Shown here: in pieces, positions 10,653 through 18,614 of the stretch
Numbering within the stretch: position 1 is the stretch's first letter
Layout: every line of letters begins with the position of its first letter
Assembly (NCBI GenBank): GCA_036275915.1
Contig: DASUCV010000009.1
Location: 62,001 to 126,000, forward strand
DNA: 64,000 nt
Direction: 5' to 3'
Origin: Candidatus Polarisedimenticolaceae bacterium
GTDB lineage: Bacteria; Acidobacteriota; Polarisedimenticolia; Polarisedimenticolales; DASRJG01
Notes under the pieces: generated by a model
What the model saw: only the letters and a program-made list of their open reading frames with translations
Databases searched by the model: none
What the model was told of the DNA's origin: nothing
Made by a program: the position numbers and the translations under genes

Positions 10653-10741
10653 CGAGAGACCCCGTGGAGAAATTCAACGTAGGACTTCGCCACGGAGGGT
10701 TCAAAACCGAGCTTGTCCGTTGTGTCGTCGCTTTTCGTCCG

Positions 10742-10787
10742 GGGAACAGCCGCCGGCCCAGCGCCCCCCCGCGCCCCGGCTGTTCCC
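10742..10787. promoter_or_regulatory. 46-bp inverted repeat upstream of the helicase gene
   Basis: GGGAACAGCCG (10742-10752) and its exact complement CGGCTGTTCCC (10777-10787) flank a 24-base GC-rich spacer. The right arm ends 12 bp before the -10 box, so it covers the -35 region of the helicase promoter. It could be an operator or part of a hairpin in the divergent region (10653-10810). Confidence 0.45.
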
Positions 10788-10799
10788 TCCCTCCTTCGT

Positions 10800-10805
10800 T
10801 ATGAT
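10800..10805 (+). promoter_or_regulatory. -10 box of the helicase gene (leaderless type)
   Basis: TATGAT ends 5 bases before the GTG start at 10811, so transcription should begin at or next to the start codon. There is no clear Shine-Dalgarno sequence. Confidence 0.5.
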
Positions 10806-10810
10806 GGGGT

Positions 10811-13800
10811 GTGGCGCTCACCCCGTTCCATCCCACCGTTCAACGCTGGTTCGCCGAAAGGGTCGGCACGCCCTCCCTTCCCCAGGTCGAAGGGTGGCCG
10901 CGCATCCGGAGCGGCCGGCACACGTTGATCGCCGCGCCGACCGGGACGGGAAAGACGCTCGCCGCGTTCCTGTGGGCGATCGACGGCTTGCTTCGTCGCG
11001 GTCGCGATCTCGAGGACAGGACGTACGTCCTCTACGTCTCTCCCCTGCGCGCCCTCGGCAACGACGTTCAGAAGAATCTCGAGCGGCCGCTCGCCGAGCT
11101 GCGCGCGATGCATCCCGATTTCCCCGAGGTCCGCGTGCTCGTCCGGAGCGGCGACACGCCGTCGTCCGCGAGGGCCGCGATGACGAAGAAGCCGCCGCAC
11201 ATCCTGGTGACGACGCCCGAATCGCTCTCGATCCTGCTCACGAGCGACGGCGGCCGGACGATGCTCCGGACGGTGCGGACGGTGATCCTGGACGAGATCC
11301 ACGCCGTCGCCGGCAGCAAGCGCGGCGCGCACCTGGCGATCTCGGTCGAGAGGCTCGAGGCGCTCGTCGAGGCGCCGCTCCAGCGCATCGGCCTCTCGGC
11401 GACGCAGAAGCCGGTCGACGACGTCGCGCGTCTCCTCTGCGGGGTCGACCGTGCGTGCGAGATCGTCGACGTCGGTCACCGTCGCGACCTCGACCTCGCG
11501 ATCGAGATCCCCGACGGTCCGCTCGAAACCGTCTGCTCGCACGAGACGTGGGGAGAGATCGTCGCGAAGATGGCCGCGCTCATCGGCGCGCATCGCACGA
11601 CGCTCGTCTTCGTCAACACGCGCAAGCTCGCCGAGCGCATCTCCGCGCGGCTCAGCGAGGCTCTCGGCGAAGGGCTCGTCACGAGCCACCACGGGAGCTT
11701 GGCGCGCGAGCGGCGGCTCGACGCGGAAGCGCGCCTCAAGGCCGGGGCGCTCCGCGCGCTCGTCGCGACTTCCTCGCTCGAGCTGGGGATCGACATCGGC
11801 GACGTGGACCTCGTCATCCAGGCCGGGGTCACCGCCTCGATCGCCACGCTCCTCCAGCGTGTCGGGCGGAGCGGCCACACGCTGTCGCGCACGCCGAAGG
11901 GCCGGATCTTCCCGCTCACGCAGGACGACCTCGTGACGGCCACGGCGCTCGTCGACTCGATCCGCCGCGGCGATCTCGACCGCACGCCGCAGCCCGGGCA
12001 CCCGCTCGACATCCTCGCGCAGCACATCGTCTCGGCGTGCGTCCCCGAGACGTGGGAGGCGAGCGCCCTCTTCGACGTCTTCCGCCGCGCCTCCCCGTAC
12101 CGCGATCTTACGCGGGACGACTTCGACGCGGTCGTAGCGCTCCACACCGAGGGACGTTTCGCCCTGCTCCACAAGGACGGGATCCACGGCCGGATCCGCG
12201 CGACGAAGCGCGCGCGCATCACGGCGCTGACGTCGGGGGGCGCGATCCCCGACACCGGCCAGTATAAGGTCCTCCTCGAGCCCGAAGGGATCCAGGTCGG
12301 GGCCTTGGACGAGGACTTCGCCGTCGAGTCGAACGGGGGCGACGTCTTCCAGCTCGGGAACGCCTCGTGGCGCGTGCTCAAGGTCGAGCCGGGGATCGTC
12401 CGCGTCGCCGATGCGCAGGGCGCGCCGCCGAGCCTCCCGTTCTGGCTTGGCGAGGCGGCGGCGCGCACACCCGAGCTCTCGGAGGCGATCGGGCGCGTGC
12501 GGGAGAGCGCGCGCGATACGGCCTGGTCCGAGGACGAGCCGCGCCTCTCGCACGAAGCGGCGGTCGAGCTGGCCGCGTACCTGAACGAGGGCGCACGCAC
12601 GCTCGGCGCCGTCCCGACCCCGAGGCGCGTCGTGGCCGAGCGCTTCTTCGACGAGTCGGGCGGCATGCAGCTCGTGATCCACGCGCCGTTCGGCGGGAGG
12701 ATCAACCGGGCGTGGGGATTGGCGCTGCGGAAGCGTTTCTGCCGCGGCTTCGGCTTCGAGCTCCAGGCGGCGGCCAACGAAGAGGCGATCGTCCTCTCGC
12801 TCGGACCGCAGCACAGCTTCCCCCTCGAAGAGGTCTTCGACTACCTGCACCCCGACACCGCGCACGACCTCCTCGTGCAGGCGCTCCTCGCGGCGCCGAT
12901 GTTCGGGACGCGCTGGCGGTGGAACGCGACGCGCGCTCTCCTCCTGCCCAGAACGCAGCAGGGCGGGAAGCGCGTGCCGACGCCGCTCCTCCGCATGCGC
13001 GCGGAAGACCTCCTCGTGCGCGCGTTTCCCCAGGTCCTCGCATGCCCGGAGACGCTCCCGGAGACGGAGCTGCCGGTCCCGTGGGACCACCCGATCGTCC
13101 GCCAGACGATCGAAGATTGCCTGACCGAGGCGATGGACGCCGACGGCTTCCTCGACGTCTTGCGCGACCTCCGCGCGGGACGGATCGAAAAGCTCGCCGT
13201 CGACACGACCGAGCCTTCCGCGTTCGCGCGCGGCATCTTGAACGCGATGCCCTACGCCTTCCTCGACGACGCGCCGCTCGAGGAGCGTCGGACGCAGGCC
13301 GTGGCCAACCGGCGCACCCTCGACGCGAAGACGGTCGACGTCCTGGGCGCGCTCGACCCGGACGCGGTGGCGCGCGTCCGCGAAGAGGCGTGGCCCGCGC
13401 CGGAGAGCGCCGAAGAAGTCCACGAGGCGCTCCAGTGGATGGGCTTCGTCACGCGCGAGGAGGCCGATCGCTCCGGTTGGAGCGCGTGGCTCGACGAGCT
13501 ACGGAGCGACGGCCGCGCCGCGCTCGAAGACGACCGCTGGTACGCCGCCGACGCGACGCGAGACCCCAAGGCGATTCTCAAGGGAAGGATGGAGGCGCAG
13601 GGGCCTCTGCTCGCTCCCACAGCTGATGAGGAAATACTGCTCGCGCAGCTCGAGGTCGAGGGCCACGTCCTCCGGTGCCGTATCGCCGGGCGTTCCGCGT
13701 GGTGCGAGCGGCGCCTGCTCGCGCGCATCCACCGTTACACGCTCGAGCGGCTGCGGCGCGAGATCGAGCCGGTCACCGCCGCGGACTTCTGGCGATTCCT

Positions 13801-14749
13801 CGCCTGCTGGCAGCACGTCGATCCCGGCTTCCGCCTCGAAGGTCCGCGCGGCCTCCACGAGGTGATCCGCAAGCTCGCAGGGTTCGAAGCGCCGGCCGCC
13901 GAGTGGGAAGCGGCGCTGCTGCGCGTGCGCCTGCGCGATTTCCGCTTCGACACGCTCGACCACCTCACGCTCACCGGTGAAGTCTCGTGGGGCCGCCTGT
14001 GGGGACGCGGCGACAGCCCGGTCCGCTCGACGCCGGTCTGCCTCGTGCTTCGGGAAGATCTCGACATGTGGAAATCGCTCGCGACGCGGAAGGGCGGCGA
14101 AGGCCCGCTCGGCACCTACGCGACGGAGATCCTCACCGTCCTCGACCGGCGCGGCGCCTCGTTCACGCAAGACCTGAAGCGCGAGTCGGGCCTCCTTCCC
14201 GACCACTTCGAGATGGGGCTCACACAACTCATCGGCCACGGCCGCGTGACGAGCGACTCGTTCGGCGGCCTGCGCCGACTCATCACGCCGCCGAGCAAGC
14301 GCCGCGGCGCGATGGCGAAGGCGCCGCTCACCTCCGCGGGCCGCTGGTCGCGCTTCCGCGACGACGACGCGCCTCCCAGCTCCGCCACGGAAGACCAGGT
14401 CGCCTTCGTCGGCCAGCGCCTCCTCGACCGCTACGGCGTCGTCTTCAAGAAGCTCCTCGAGCGCGAGCGCATCCCGGTGCCGTGGCGCGACCTCGTGCGT
14501 CACTACCGCCTCCTCGAGCTACGCGGCGAGATCCGCGGCGGCCGCTTCGTCCAGCGCTTCTCGGGCGAGCAGTTCGCGAAGGCCGAGGCCGTCGACCTCA
14601 TGCGCCGCCGTCGCCGCCTCGCCGCGAGCCGGCCGGAGCCCGCGCCGAAGCTCGAGGTCGCCGCCACCGATCCCCTGAACCTGCAGGGCGTGCTCACGCC
14701 CGAGCCGAGGATCCCGGCGCAGGCGCGGGGGCGGGTCGAGGTCGCCTGA
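10811..14749 (+). CDS. Lhr-type large superfamily 2 DNA helicase
   Basis: A 1312-residue ATP-dependent 3'-5' helicase of the Lhr family, associated with DNA repair. Motifs in order: Walker A APTGTGKT (42-49), TTPESLSILLT (motif Ib region), DEIH Walker B, SATQKP (motif III), SSLELGIDIG (motif V) and QRVGRSGH (motif VI). They are followed by the winged-helix and Lhr-core regions and a long C-terminal extension. It is intermediate in size between the Lhr core (about 850-900) and E. coli Lhr (1538). GTG start with no ATG alternative in frame. It is divergent from the sensor kinase and followed by an unrelated pair, so it appears monocistronic. Confidence 0.93.
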   Translation: MALTPFHPTVQRWFAERVGTPSLPQVEGWPRIRSGRHTLIAAPTGTGKTLAAFLWAIDGLLRRGRDLEDRTYVLYVSPLRALGNDVQKNLERPLAELRAMHPDFPEVRVLVRSGDTPSSARAAMTKKPPHILVTTPESLSILLTSDGGRTMLRTVRTVILDEIHAVAGSKRGAHLAISVERLEALVEAPLQRIGLSATQKPVDDVARLLCGVDRACEIVDVGHRRDLDLAIEIPDGPLETVCSHETWGEIVAKMAALIGAHRTTLVFVNTRKLAERISARLSEALGEGLVTSHHGSLARERRLDAEARLKAGALRALVATSSLELGIDIGDVDLVIQAGVTASIATLLQRVGRSGHTLSRTPKGRIFPLTQDDLVTATALVDSIRRGDLDRTPQPGHPLDILAQHIVSACVPETWEASALFDVFRRASPYRDLTRDDFDAVVALHTEGRFALLHKDGIHGRIRATKRARITALTSGGAIPDTGQYKVLLEPEGIQVGALDEDFAVESNGGDVFQLGNASWRVLKVEPGIVRVADAQGAPPSLPFWLGEAAARTPELSEAIGRVRESARDTAWSEDEPRLSHEAAVELAAYLNEGARTLGAVPTPRRVVAERFFDESGGMQLVIHAPFGGRINRAWGLALRKRFCRGFGFELQAAANEEAIVLSLGPQHSFPLEEVFDYLHPDTAHDLLVQALLAAPMFGTRWRWNATRALLLPRTQQGGKRVPTPLLRMRAEDLLVRAFPQVLACPETLPETELPVPWDHPIVRQTIEDCLTEAMDADGFLDVLRDLRAGRIEKLAVDTTEPSAFARGILNAMPYAFLDDAPLEERRTQAVANRRTLDAKTVDVLGALDPDAVARVREEAWPAPESAEEVHEALQWMGFVTREEADRSGWSAWLDELRSDGRAALEDDRWYAADATRDPKAILKGRMEAQGPLLAPTADEEILLAQLEVEGHVLRCRIAGRSAWCERRLLARIHRYTLERLRREIEPVTAADFWRFLACWQHVDPGFRLEGPRGLHEVIRKLAGFEAPAAEWEAALLRVRLRDFRFDTLDHLTLTGEVSWGRLWGRGDSPVRSTPVCLVLREDLDMWKSLATRKGGEGPLGTYATEILTVLDRRGASFTQDLKRESGLLPDHFEMGLTQLIGHGRVTSDSFGGLRRLITPPSKRRGAMAKAPLTSAGRWSRFRDDDAPPSSATEDQVAFVGQRLLDRYGVVFKKLLERERIPVPWRDLVRHYRLLELRGEIRGGRFVQRFSGEQFAKAEAVDLMRRRRRLAASRPEPAPKLEVAATDPLNLQGVLTPEPRIPAQARGRVEVA

Positions 14750-14754
14750 GCCGA

Positions 14755-14785
14755 TTGGACGATGCTTACCCCCTAAGCGTATATT
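14755..14785 (+). promoter_or_regulatory. Promoter with embedded dyad, upstream of the putative toxin-antitoxin pair
   Basis: TTGGAC (14755-14760) and TATATT (14780-14785) are separated by 19 bases. The spacer holds GCTTA-CCCCC-TAAGC (14764-14778), an inverted repeat placed where a repressor would block RNA polymerase. The GTG start follows 6 bases after the -10, so the message is probably leaderless. Confidence 0.5.
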
Positions 14786-14791
14786 ACGGGC

Positions 14792-15232
14792 GTGAAGCTT
14801 CCCGAGAACATCAAGGAACGCTTTCGACGTTACGGCCGTCAGGGCGGCCAAGAGCGCGCGTCGCGCCTGAGCGCGGTCGCTCGCCGGCGCATCGCGGCCC
14901 GAGGCGCCTCCGCTCGTTGGATCCGCCAGCGATTCGGATCGGACCGCTTCGAGAGCCTCGGGCTTCCGGGCGGCGACCTGGTCGATCGCGGATTGAGCGA
15001 CCTGGCCGCGGACCGCGTCTCGGTCGAGAGCCTTCTCGTCTCGCTCGCCGCGCCGCGCTTGCGGCGTGAGGGCATCCCGGTCGGCGCGACTCTGCCCGAA
15101 CCGGAACGGAAGCTTCAGGAGCTGCTCGCGCGAGAGGACGGCGACTCGGCGCACTTCCGCTACAACGCCTATCGACGCCGGATCGTCTCATTCGCGGATT
15201 CCTGCCGTTTCGCGCGGCGCGATCGGGAGTGA
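14792..15232 (+). CDS. Hypothetical basic protein, possible antitoxin partner
   Basis: A 146-residue, strongly basic, helix-rich protein (MKLPENIKERFRRYGRQGG near the start) with no recognised motif. It lies one base before a nucleotidyltransferase-fold gene of the kind found as the toxin half of AbiE-like modules, and a promoter dyad precedes it. A DNA-binding antitoxin/repressor is the natural guess, but no helix-turn-helix is obvious. GTG start, chosen because it begins right after the promoter and no ATG lies nearby. Confidence 0.6.
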   Translation: MKLPENIKERFRRYGRQGGQERASRLSAVARRRIAARGASARWIRQRFGSDRFESLGLPGGDLVDRGLSDLAADRVSVESLLVSLAAPRLRREGIPVGATLPEPERKLQELLAREDGDSAHFRYNAYRRRIVSFADSCRFARRDRE

Positions 15233-15233
15233 C

Positions 15234-15776
15234 GTGCGTCAGCCGCTGACGCCGGCGCGTGTCCAAGCGTTCCTGAAGGAGCTTGCGCGTTCCGCGCCGG
15301 ATCGCGGCAGCTATCGCGTCTTCGTCGTGGGCGGTGGGACAGCGATCCTCTTGGGTTGGCGTCCGTCGACCTTCGACCTCGACCTGTACGCTCGCGATGA
15401 GCGCGTCTTCCGTGACATCCAGGGAATCAAGGAACGGCTCGACATCAACGTCGAGTTCGCCCGGCCCGAGGACTTCGTGCCCCCGCTTTCGGGGAGCGAC
15501 GATCGGCACCTCTTCGTGGAGCGCGTCGGCCGCGTCGAGCTCTATCACTACGATCCCTACGCGCAGCTCCTTTCGAAAGTCAGCCGGGGGTTCGCGCAGG
15601 ATCTCGACGATGCTCGCCGTTTCGTGACCAGCGGCATGGTCGACCCGGAGCGATTCCGCGCCCTCGTCGCCGCGATCCCCGACAAGACCTTCGCGAAATA
15701 CCCCGCGCTCTCGAAGTCCATCCTCCTCCGGTCCGTCGAGAGGTTCTTGGCGTCGCTCGACGGACTCACGCGATAG
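15234..15776 (+). CDS. Nucleotidyltransferase-fold protein (DUF6036/AbiEii-like)
   Basis: A 180-residue protein with the minimal nucleotidyltransferase signature: VGGGTAILLG (about 31-40) followed by DLDLYA, whose aspartates would bind the metal-nucleotide. Proteins with this layout include DUF6036 and AbiEii toxins, which transfer nucleotides to RNA or protein targets. GTG start at 15234 with GGGAG 4 bases upstream; the gap to the preceding stop is one base, so the two genes are coupled. It could be a type IV or tRNA-targeting toxin, or a housekeeping transferase; activity is unproven. Confidence 0.78.
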   Translation: MRQPLTPARVQAFLKELARSAPDRGSYRVFVVGGGTAILLGWRPSTFDLDLYARDERVFRDIQGIKERLDINVEFARPEDFVPPLSGSDDRHLFVERVGRVELYHYDPYAQLLSKVSRGFAQDLDDARRFVTSGMVDPERFRALVAAIPDKTFAKYPALSKSILLRSVERFLASLDGLTR

Positions 15777-15782
15777 ACTTCG

Positions 15783-16586
15783 TCAGCGGATCCCGCGCAC
15801 GACGCTCAACACCAGCTCCACCAAGATCAACGCAACGATCGCCGCCTCGAGGAGGAACAGCCGCCGATCGCGCGCGACGCCGATGAGCAGCTCGAGCGCG
15901 TCCTGGACGGCGTGGAGCTTCGCCTCGAGCGAATCGAAGCGGTCGACGAGGTCGAACTCGGCGCGGAGGTCGTCGTAGATACGGTCCATCGCGGGGTCGT
16001 CCCACGTCGCGTCGGGCTTGTCCAGGAGGTAGAGCGTCGACAGCACCTCGCTGCGGCGGCCGACCGCTTCGCCGATGAACCGGTGAAGGTTGCGGGTCCG
16101 CATCGGGACCACACCACGCGTCTCGAGGCGGCCGAGCAGCTTCCGCGTGCGGCCGAAGAGATCGTCGACGATGCGCTCGTAGGCTTCCATCGCGGCGCTC
16201 TGAGCGACGATGAGCGCGACCACCGCCGAGCGCGTTGGGCGCAGGTCGTCGACGATGAGCTGGCCGTCGGCGAAGCCGACTTTGGCGTCGGGGATCTCGC
16301 AGACCGTGAACTCCTCGCGGATGACGTCGGGGATGAGTCGCGGATGACGCGTGCGCAGCTCGTTCCTGAGAGCATCGCGCCGGCCCGGATCGACGTCGTG
16401 GAAGACGAGCGCGCCGAAGGAGAACGCGAAGACCTCGCCTCCTTCGGGGAGGGACGCGCGCAGCTCATGAGGCGTGACCTTCGGATGGGGAAGGAGCGCC
16501 GCGACCCAGTCGAGCGGCAGATCGTCGACGAAGGCGACCGCGACGAAGGCGTGCGCACGCTGAGTGCGAAACTGCGGTAGGACCAC
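15783..16586 (-). CDS. RMD1/YagE family (DUF155) membrane protein
   Basis: A 267-residue protein of the DUF155 family, conserved from bacteria to yeast mitochondrial Rmd proteins; molecular role unknown. Central conserved region EVFAFSFGALVFHDVDPGRRD, acidic-helical middle, then DKPDATWDD and a C-terminal membrane helix (about 243-263). I set the start at GTG 16586 because AGGAG lies 6 bases upstream and the frame further upstream runs into the divergent gene. Convergent with the nucleotidyltransferase gene. Confidence 0.82.
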   Translation of the reverse strand: MVLPQFRTQRAHAFVAVAFVDDLPLDWVAALLPHPKVTPHELRASLPEGGEVFAFSFGALVFHDVDPGRRDALRNELRTRHPRLIPDVIREEFTVCEIPDAKVGFADGQLIVDDLRPTRSAVVALIVAQSAAMEAYERIVDDLFGRTRKLLGRLETRGVVPMRTRNLHRFIGEAVGRRSEVLSTLYLLDKPDATWDDPAMDRIYDDLRAEFDLVDRFDSLEAKLHAVQDALELLIGVARDRRLFLLEAAIVALILVELVLSVVRGIR

Positions 16587-16676
16587 GGCGGCTCCTCTCA
16601 CTGCATCCTGCCGCTTCGCCCGCCGGGGCGCCAGTCGGATTGTTGCGGAGTTGTAACGTTCGCCGCGTGCGATCCG

Positions 16677-17225
16677 ATGGAACGTTGGAGTTGGGGGTCC
16701 ATGCGCGCCATTCGCGAACTTTCCGGCCAGGGGCTGCACTGGTCCAGCATCAGCCCATGGCAGCGCCGCTTCGCGCTGCACGCGGCGGGCGAATTGGTGG
16801 CGCGCCTCCGCTGGGAGAAGGTGTTCGGCTCGCTCGCCGTCGCCGAGACGTCGGACGCGACATGGACGTTCAAGCGTTGCGGATTCTTGCGACCGGCGGT
16901 CTCGGTGCGCGTGTCCGGCGCCGAGTCGGATCTCGCGAGGCTCGAGATGGGATGGGGCGGACGGGGCGTGCTCCACGGCCCCGAGGGGCGCGCCTACGGC
17001 TGGGTCAAGACGAGCTTCTGGCGCTCGTCGTGGAGCTTCATCGATGCTTCGGAACGGCCCGTCGTCCTGTTCGAGCCGGAGTTCCTGAAGCGCGCCGCTT
17101 CGGTGAGGCTCGAGACCGGAGCGATCGAATCCCCCGACCTCGCCCTGCTCGTCTGCTTGGGCTGGTACCTCATGGTCCTCATGGCCGATGATGCGGGCGC
17201 CGTCGTCGCCGCGGCGGCCAGCTAG
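16677..17225 (+). CDS. Hypothetical protein, possibly beta-rich (LURP/tubby-like)
   Basis: A 182-residue protein without clear catalytic motifs. The middle alternates beta-type strands (VSVRVSGAE, GRAYGWVKTSFWRSSWSFID, RPVVLFEPEF), and a hydrophobic C-terminal helix follows (LALLVCLGWYLMVLMAD). The shape is reminiscent of LURP-one/tubby-like proteins, but this is a weak impression. An alternative start at 16701 has GGAG 10 bases upstream. It precedes a STAS gene by 11 bp and is probably co-transcribed with it. Confidence 0.65.
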   Translation: MERWSWGSMRAIRELSGQGLHWSSISPWQRRFALHAAGELVARLRWEKVFGSLAVAETSDATWTFKRCGFLRPAVSVRVSGAESDLARLEMGWGGRGVLHGPEGRAYGWVKTSFWRSSWSFIDASERPVVLFEPEFLKRAASVRLETGAIESPDLALLVCLGWYLMVLMADDAGAVVAAAAS

Positions 17226-17236
17226 GAGAGCTCGAG

Positions 17237-17593
17237 ATGACCGAGATCGCGCTCATCGAGGCGACCGATGCATTCACGCACGTGGCCCTGCGCGGGCCGC
17301 TCGACAACGTGGGCGTCGGCGCCGTCGAGCTGAAGCTGACGACCCAGACCGTGGCGCGCCGCAAGCCGGCGATCATCGATCTCACCGGCGTCGAGGTGCT
17401 CACGTCGCTCGCGATCGGCATGCTCGTCACGATCGCGCGGTCGATGCACGGACACGGCACCGGTCTCGCCGTGATCGCGACCGGACGCGCGAAGCAGATC
17501 CTCGAGTCGATGGCGCTGCAGCCGCTGCTTCCCGTTCATCCGTCGCGCGAGGAAGCGCTGCGGTCGCTCGGACTCACGAACCAGAGCGTGTAG
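17237..17593 (+). CDS. STAS-domain protein (anti-sigma-factor antagonist type)
   Basis: A 118-residue stand-alone STAS domain. The IIDLTGVEVLTSLAIGMLV segment matches the phosphoacceptor loop of SpoIIAA/RsbV proteins, with Ser or Thr available as the kinase target. AGGAG lies 8 bases before the ATG. Such proteins bind anti-sigma kinases and release sigma factors; an RsbW-like ATPase is encoded at 24587-25423 and could be a partner, though they are not adjacent. Confidence 0.82.
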   Translation: MTEIALIEATDAFTHVALRGPLDNVGVGAVELKLTTQTVARRKPAIIDLTGVEVLTSLAIGMLVTIARSMHGHGTGLAVIATGRAKQILESMALQPLLPVHPSREEALRSLGLTNQSV

Positions 17594-17614
17594 GAAAAAC
17601 TCGGTTCCTGTCCC

Positions 17615-18394
17615 CTATCCCACTCTAACCGAGAGCATCGAGATGGAGCCGCCGTCGACTCCTTCGACGGGAAAGTTGATCCCGTCGTCGCTCTGGCGCG
17701 TGCCGAGGACGTAGAGGAGCGGGAGATAGTGGTCGGGCGTCGGGATCGACAGCATCGCGTCGCGCCCGAGCGTCTCGTAGTTGACGAGCGGTGCGTGATC
17801 GCCCGAGGCGAGGAGGCCTCGCGCCTCCGCCTCGAAGCGGACGGCCCAGTCGTACGGCTCGGGCTCGTGGCGGCCCCACGCGTACGTGTGCAGGTTGTGG
17901 ACGATGTTGCCGCTGCCGGCGATGAGGACCCCTTCGGCGCGGAGCGCTGACAGCTTGCGTCCGATCTCGAAGTGGAACGAGGCGGGGCGGGCCTCGTCGA
18001 TGCTGAGCTGGACGATCGGCACGTCGGCCGCGGGGTAGACGTGCTTCAAGACCGACCAGGTGCCGTGGTCGAGACCCCACGACTCGTCGAGCGCGACCGG
18101 GAGCGGCGCGAGCATCGCTTGGATGCGGCGCGCGAGCGCCGGATCGCCGGGGGCCGGGTACTGGACGCGGTACAGCTCGCGCGGGAAGCCGCCGAAGTCG
18201 TGGATCGTCCGCGGCGACGTGCTGACGGTGACGCCGGTTCCCGGCACGTACCAGTGGGCCGAGATCGCGAGGATCGCCTTCGGCTTCGGGATCGAGCGTC
18301 CGATGCCGTTCCACGCGTTCGTGTACGCGTTGGTGCTGATCGCGTTCATCGGATTGCCGTGACCGAAGAAGAGGGCGGGCTGGATCGTGCTCAT
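17615..18394 (-). CDS. ygiD: LigB-family extradiol dioxygenase, 4,5-DOPA dioxygenase-like
   Basis: A 259-residue protein of the YgiD/DODA family, which opens catechol rings with a zinc or iron centre. Metal-binding histidines are visible in FFGHGNPMNA, ISAHWYVPG and GSGNIVHNLH, and the conserved GLDHGTWSVL motif is present. Physiological substrate is unknown for most bacterial members. The ATG at 18394 follows a TACGAT -10 by 7 bases; an ATG three codons upstream (18403) is possible. Confidence 0.9.
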   Translation of the reverse strand: MSTIQPALFFGHGNPMNAISTNAYTNAWNGIGRSIPKPKAILAISAHWYVPGTGVTVSTSPRTIHDFGGFPRELYRVQYPAPGDPALARRIQAMLAPLPVALDESWGLDHGTWSVLKHVYPAADVPIVQLSIDEARPASFHFEIGRKLSALRAEGVLIAGSGNIVHNLHTYAWGRHEPEPYDWAVRFEAEARGLLASGDHAPLVNYETLGRDAMLSIPTPDHYLPLLYVLGTRQSDDGINFPVEGVDGGSISMLSVRVG

Positions 18395-18600
18395 GCGCTC
18401 CATCGTAGCGCCGCCCGCCCGCCCTGCTCGCGCGGATCGCCTTGCCGATCTTGAACCGGCGCTTAACGGCCTACGGCGGCGTGGTCGAGCGTTCGACGGC
18501 CGGACTTTTCTGACGGTGCACGACGTCACGACCTCGCGCGCCTGGATGACGCTTCCGCCGGAATTCGGGGGAATGCTCGCACGCCTGGTCTGAGTCACCG

Positions 18601-18606
18601 TAGAAT
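18601..18606 (+). promoter_or_regulatory. -10 box of the TonB receptor gene (leaderless type)
   Basis: TAGAAT ends 8 bases before the ATG at 18615 and no Shine-Dalgarno sequence is present. The 220-bp region 18395-18614 shows no other clear element. Confidence 0.5.
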
Positions 18607-18614
18607 CTCCGGTC

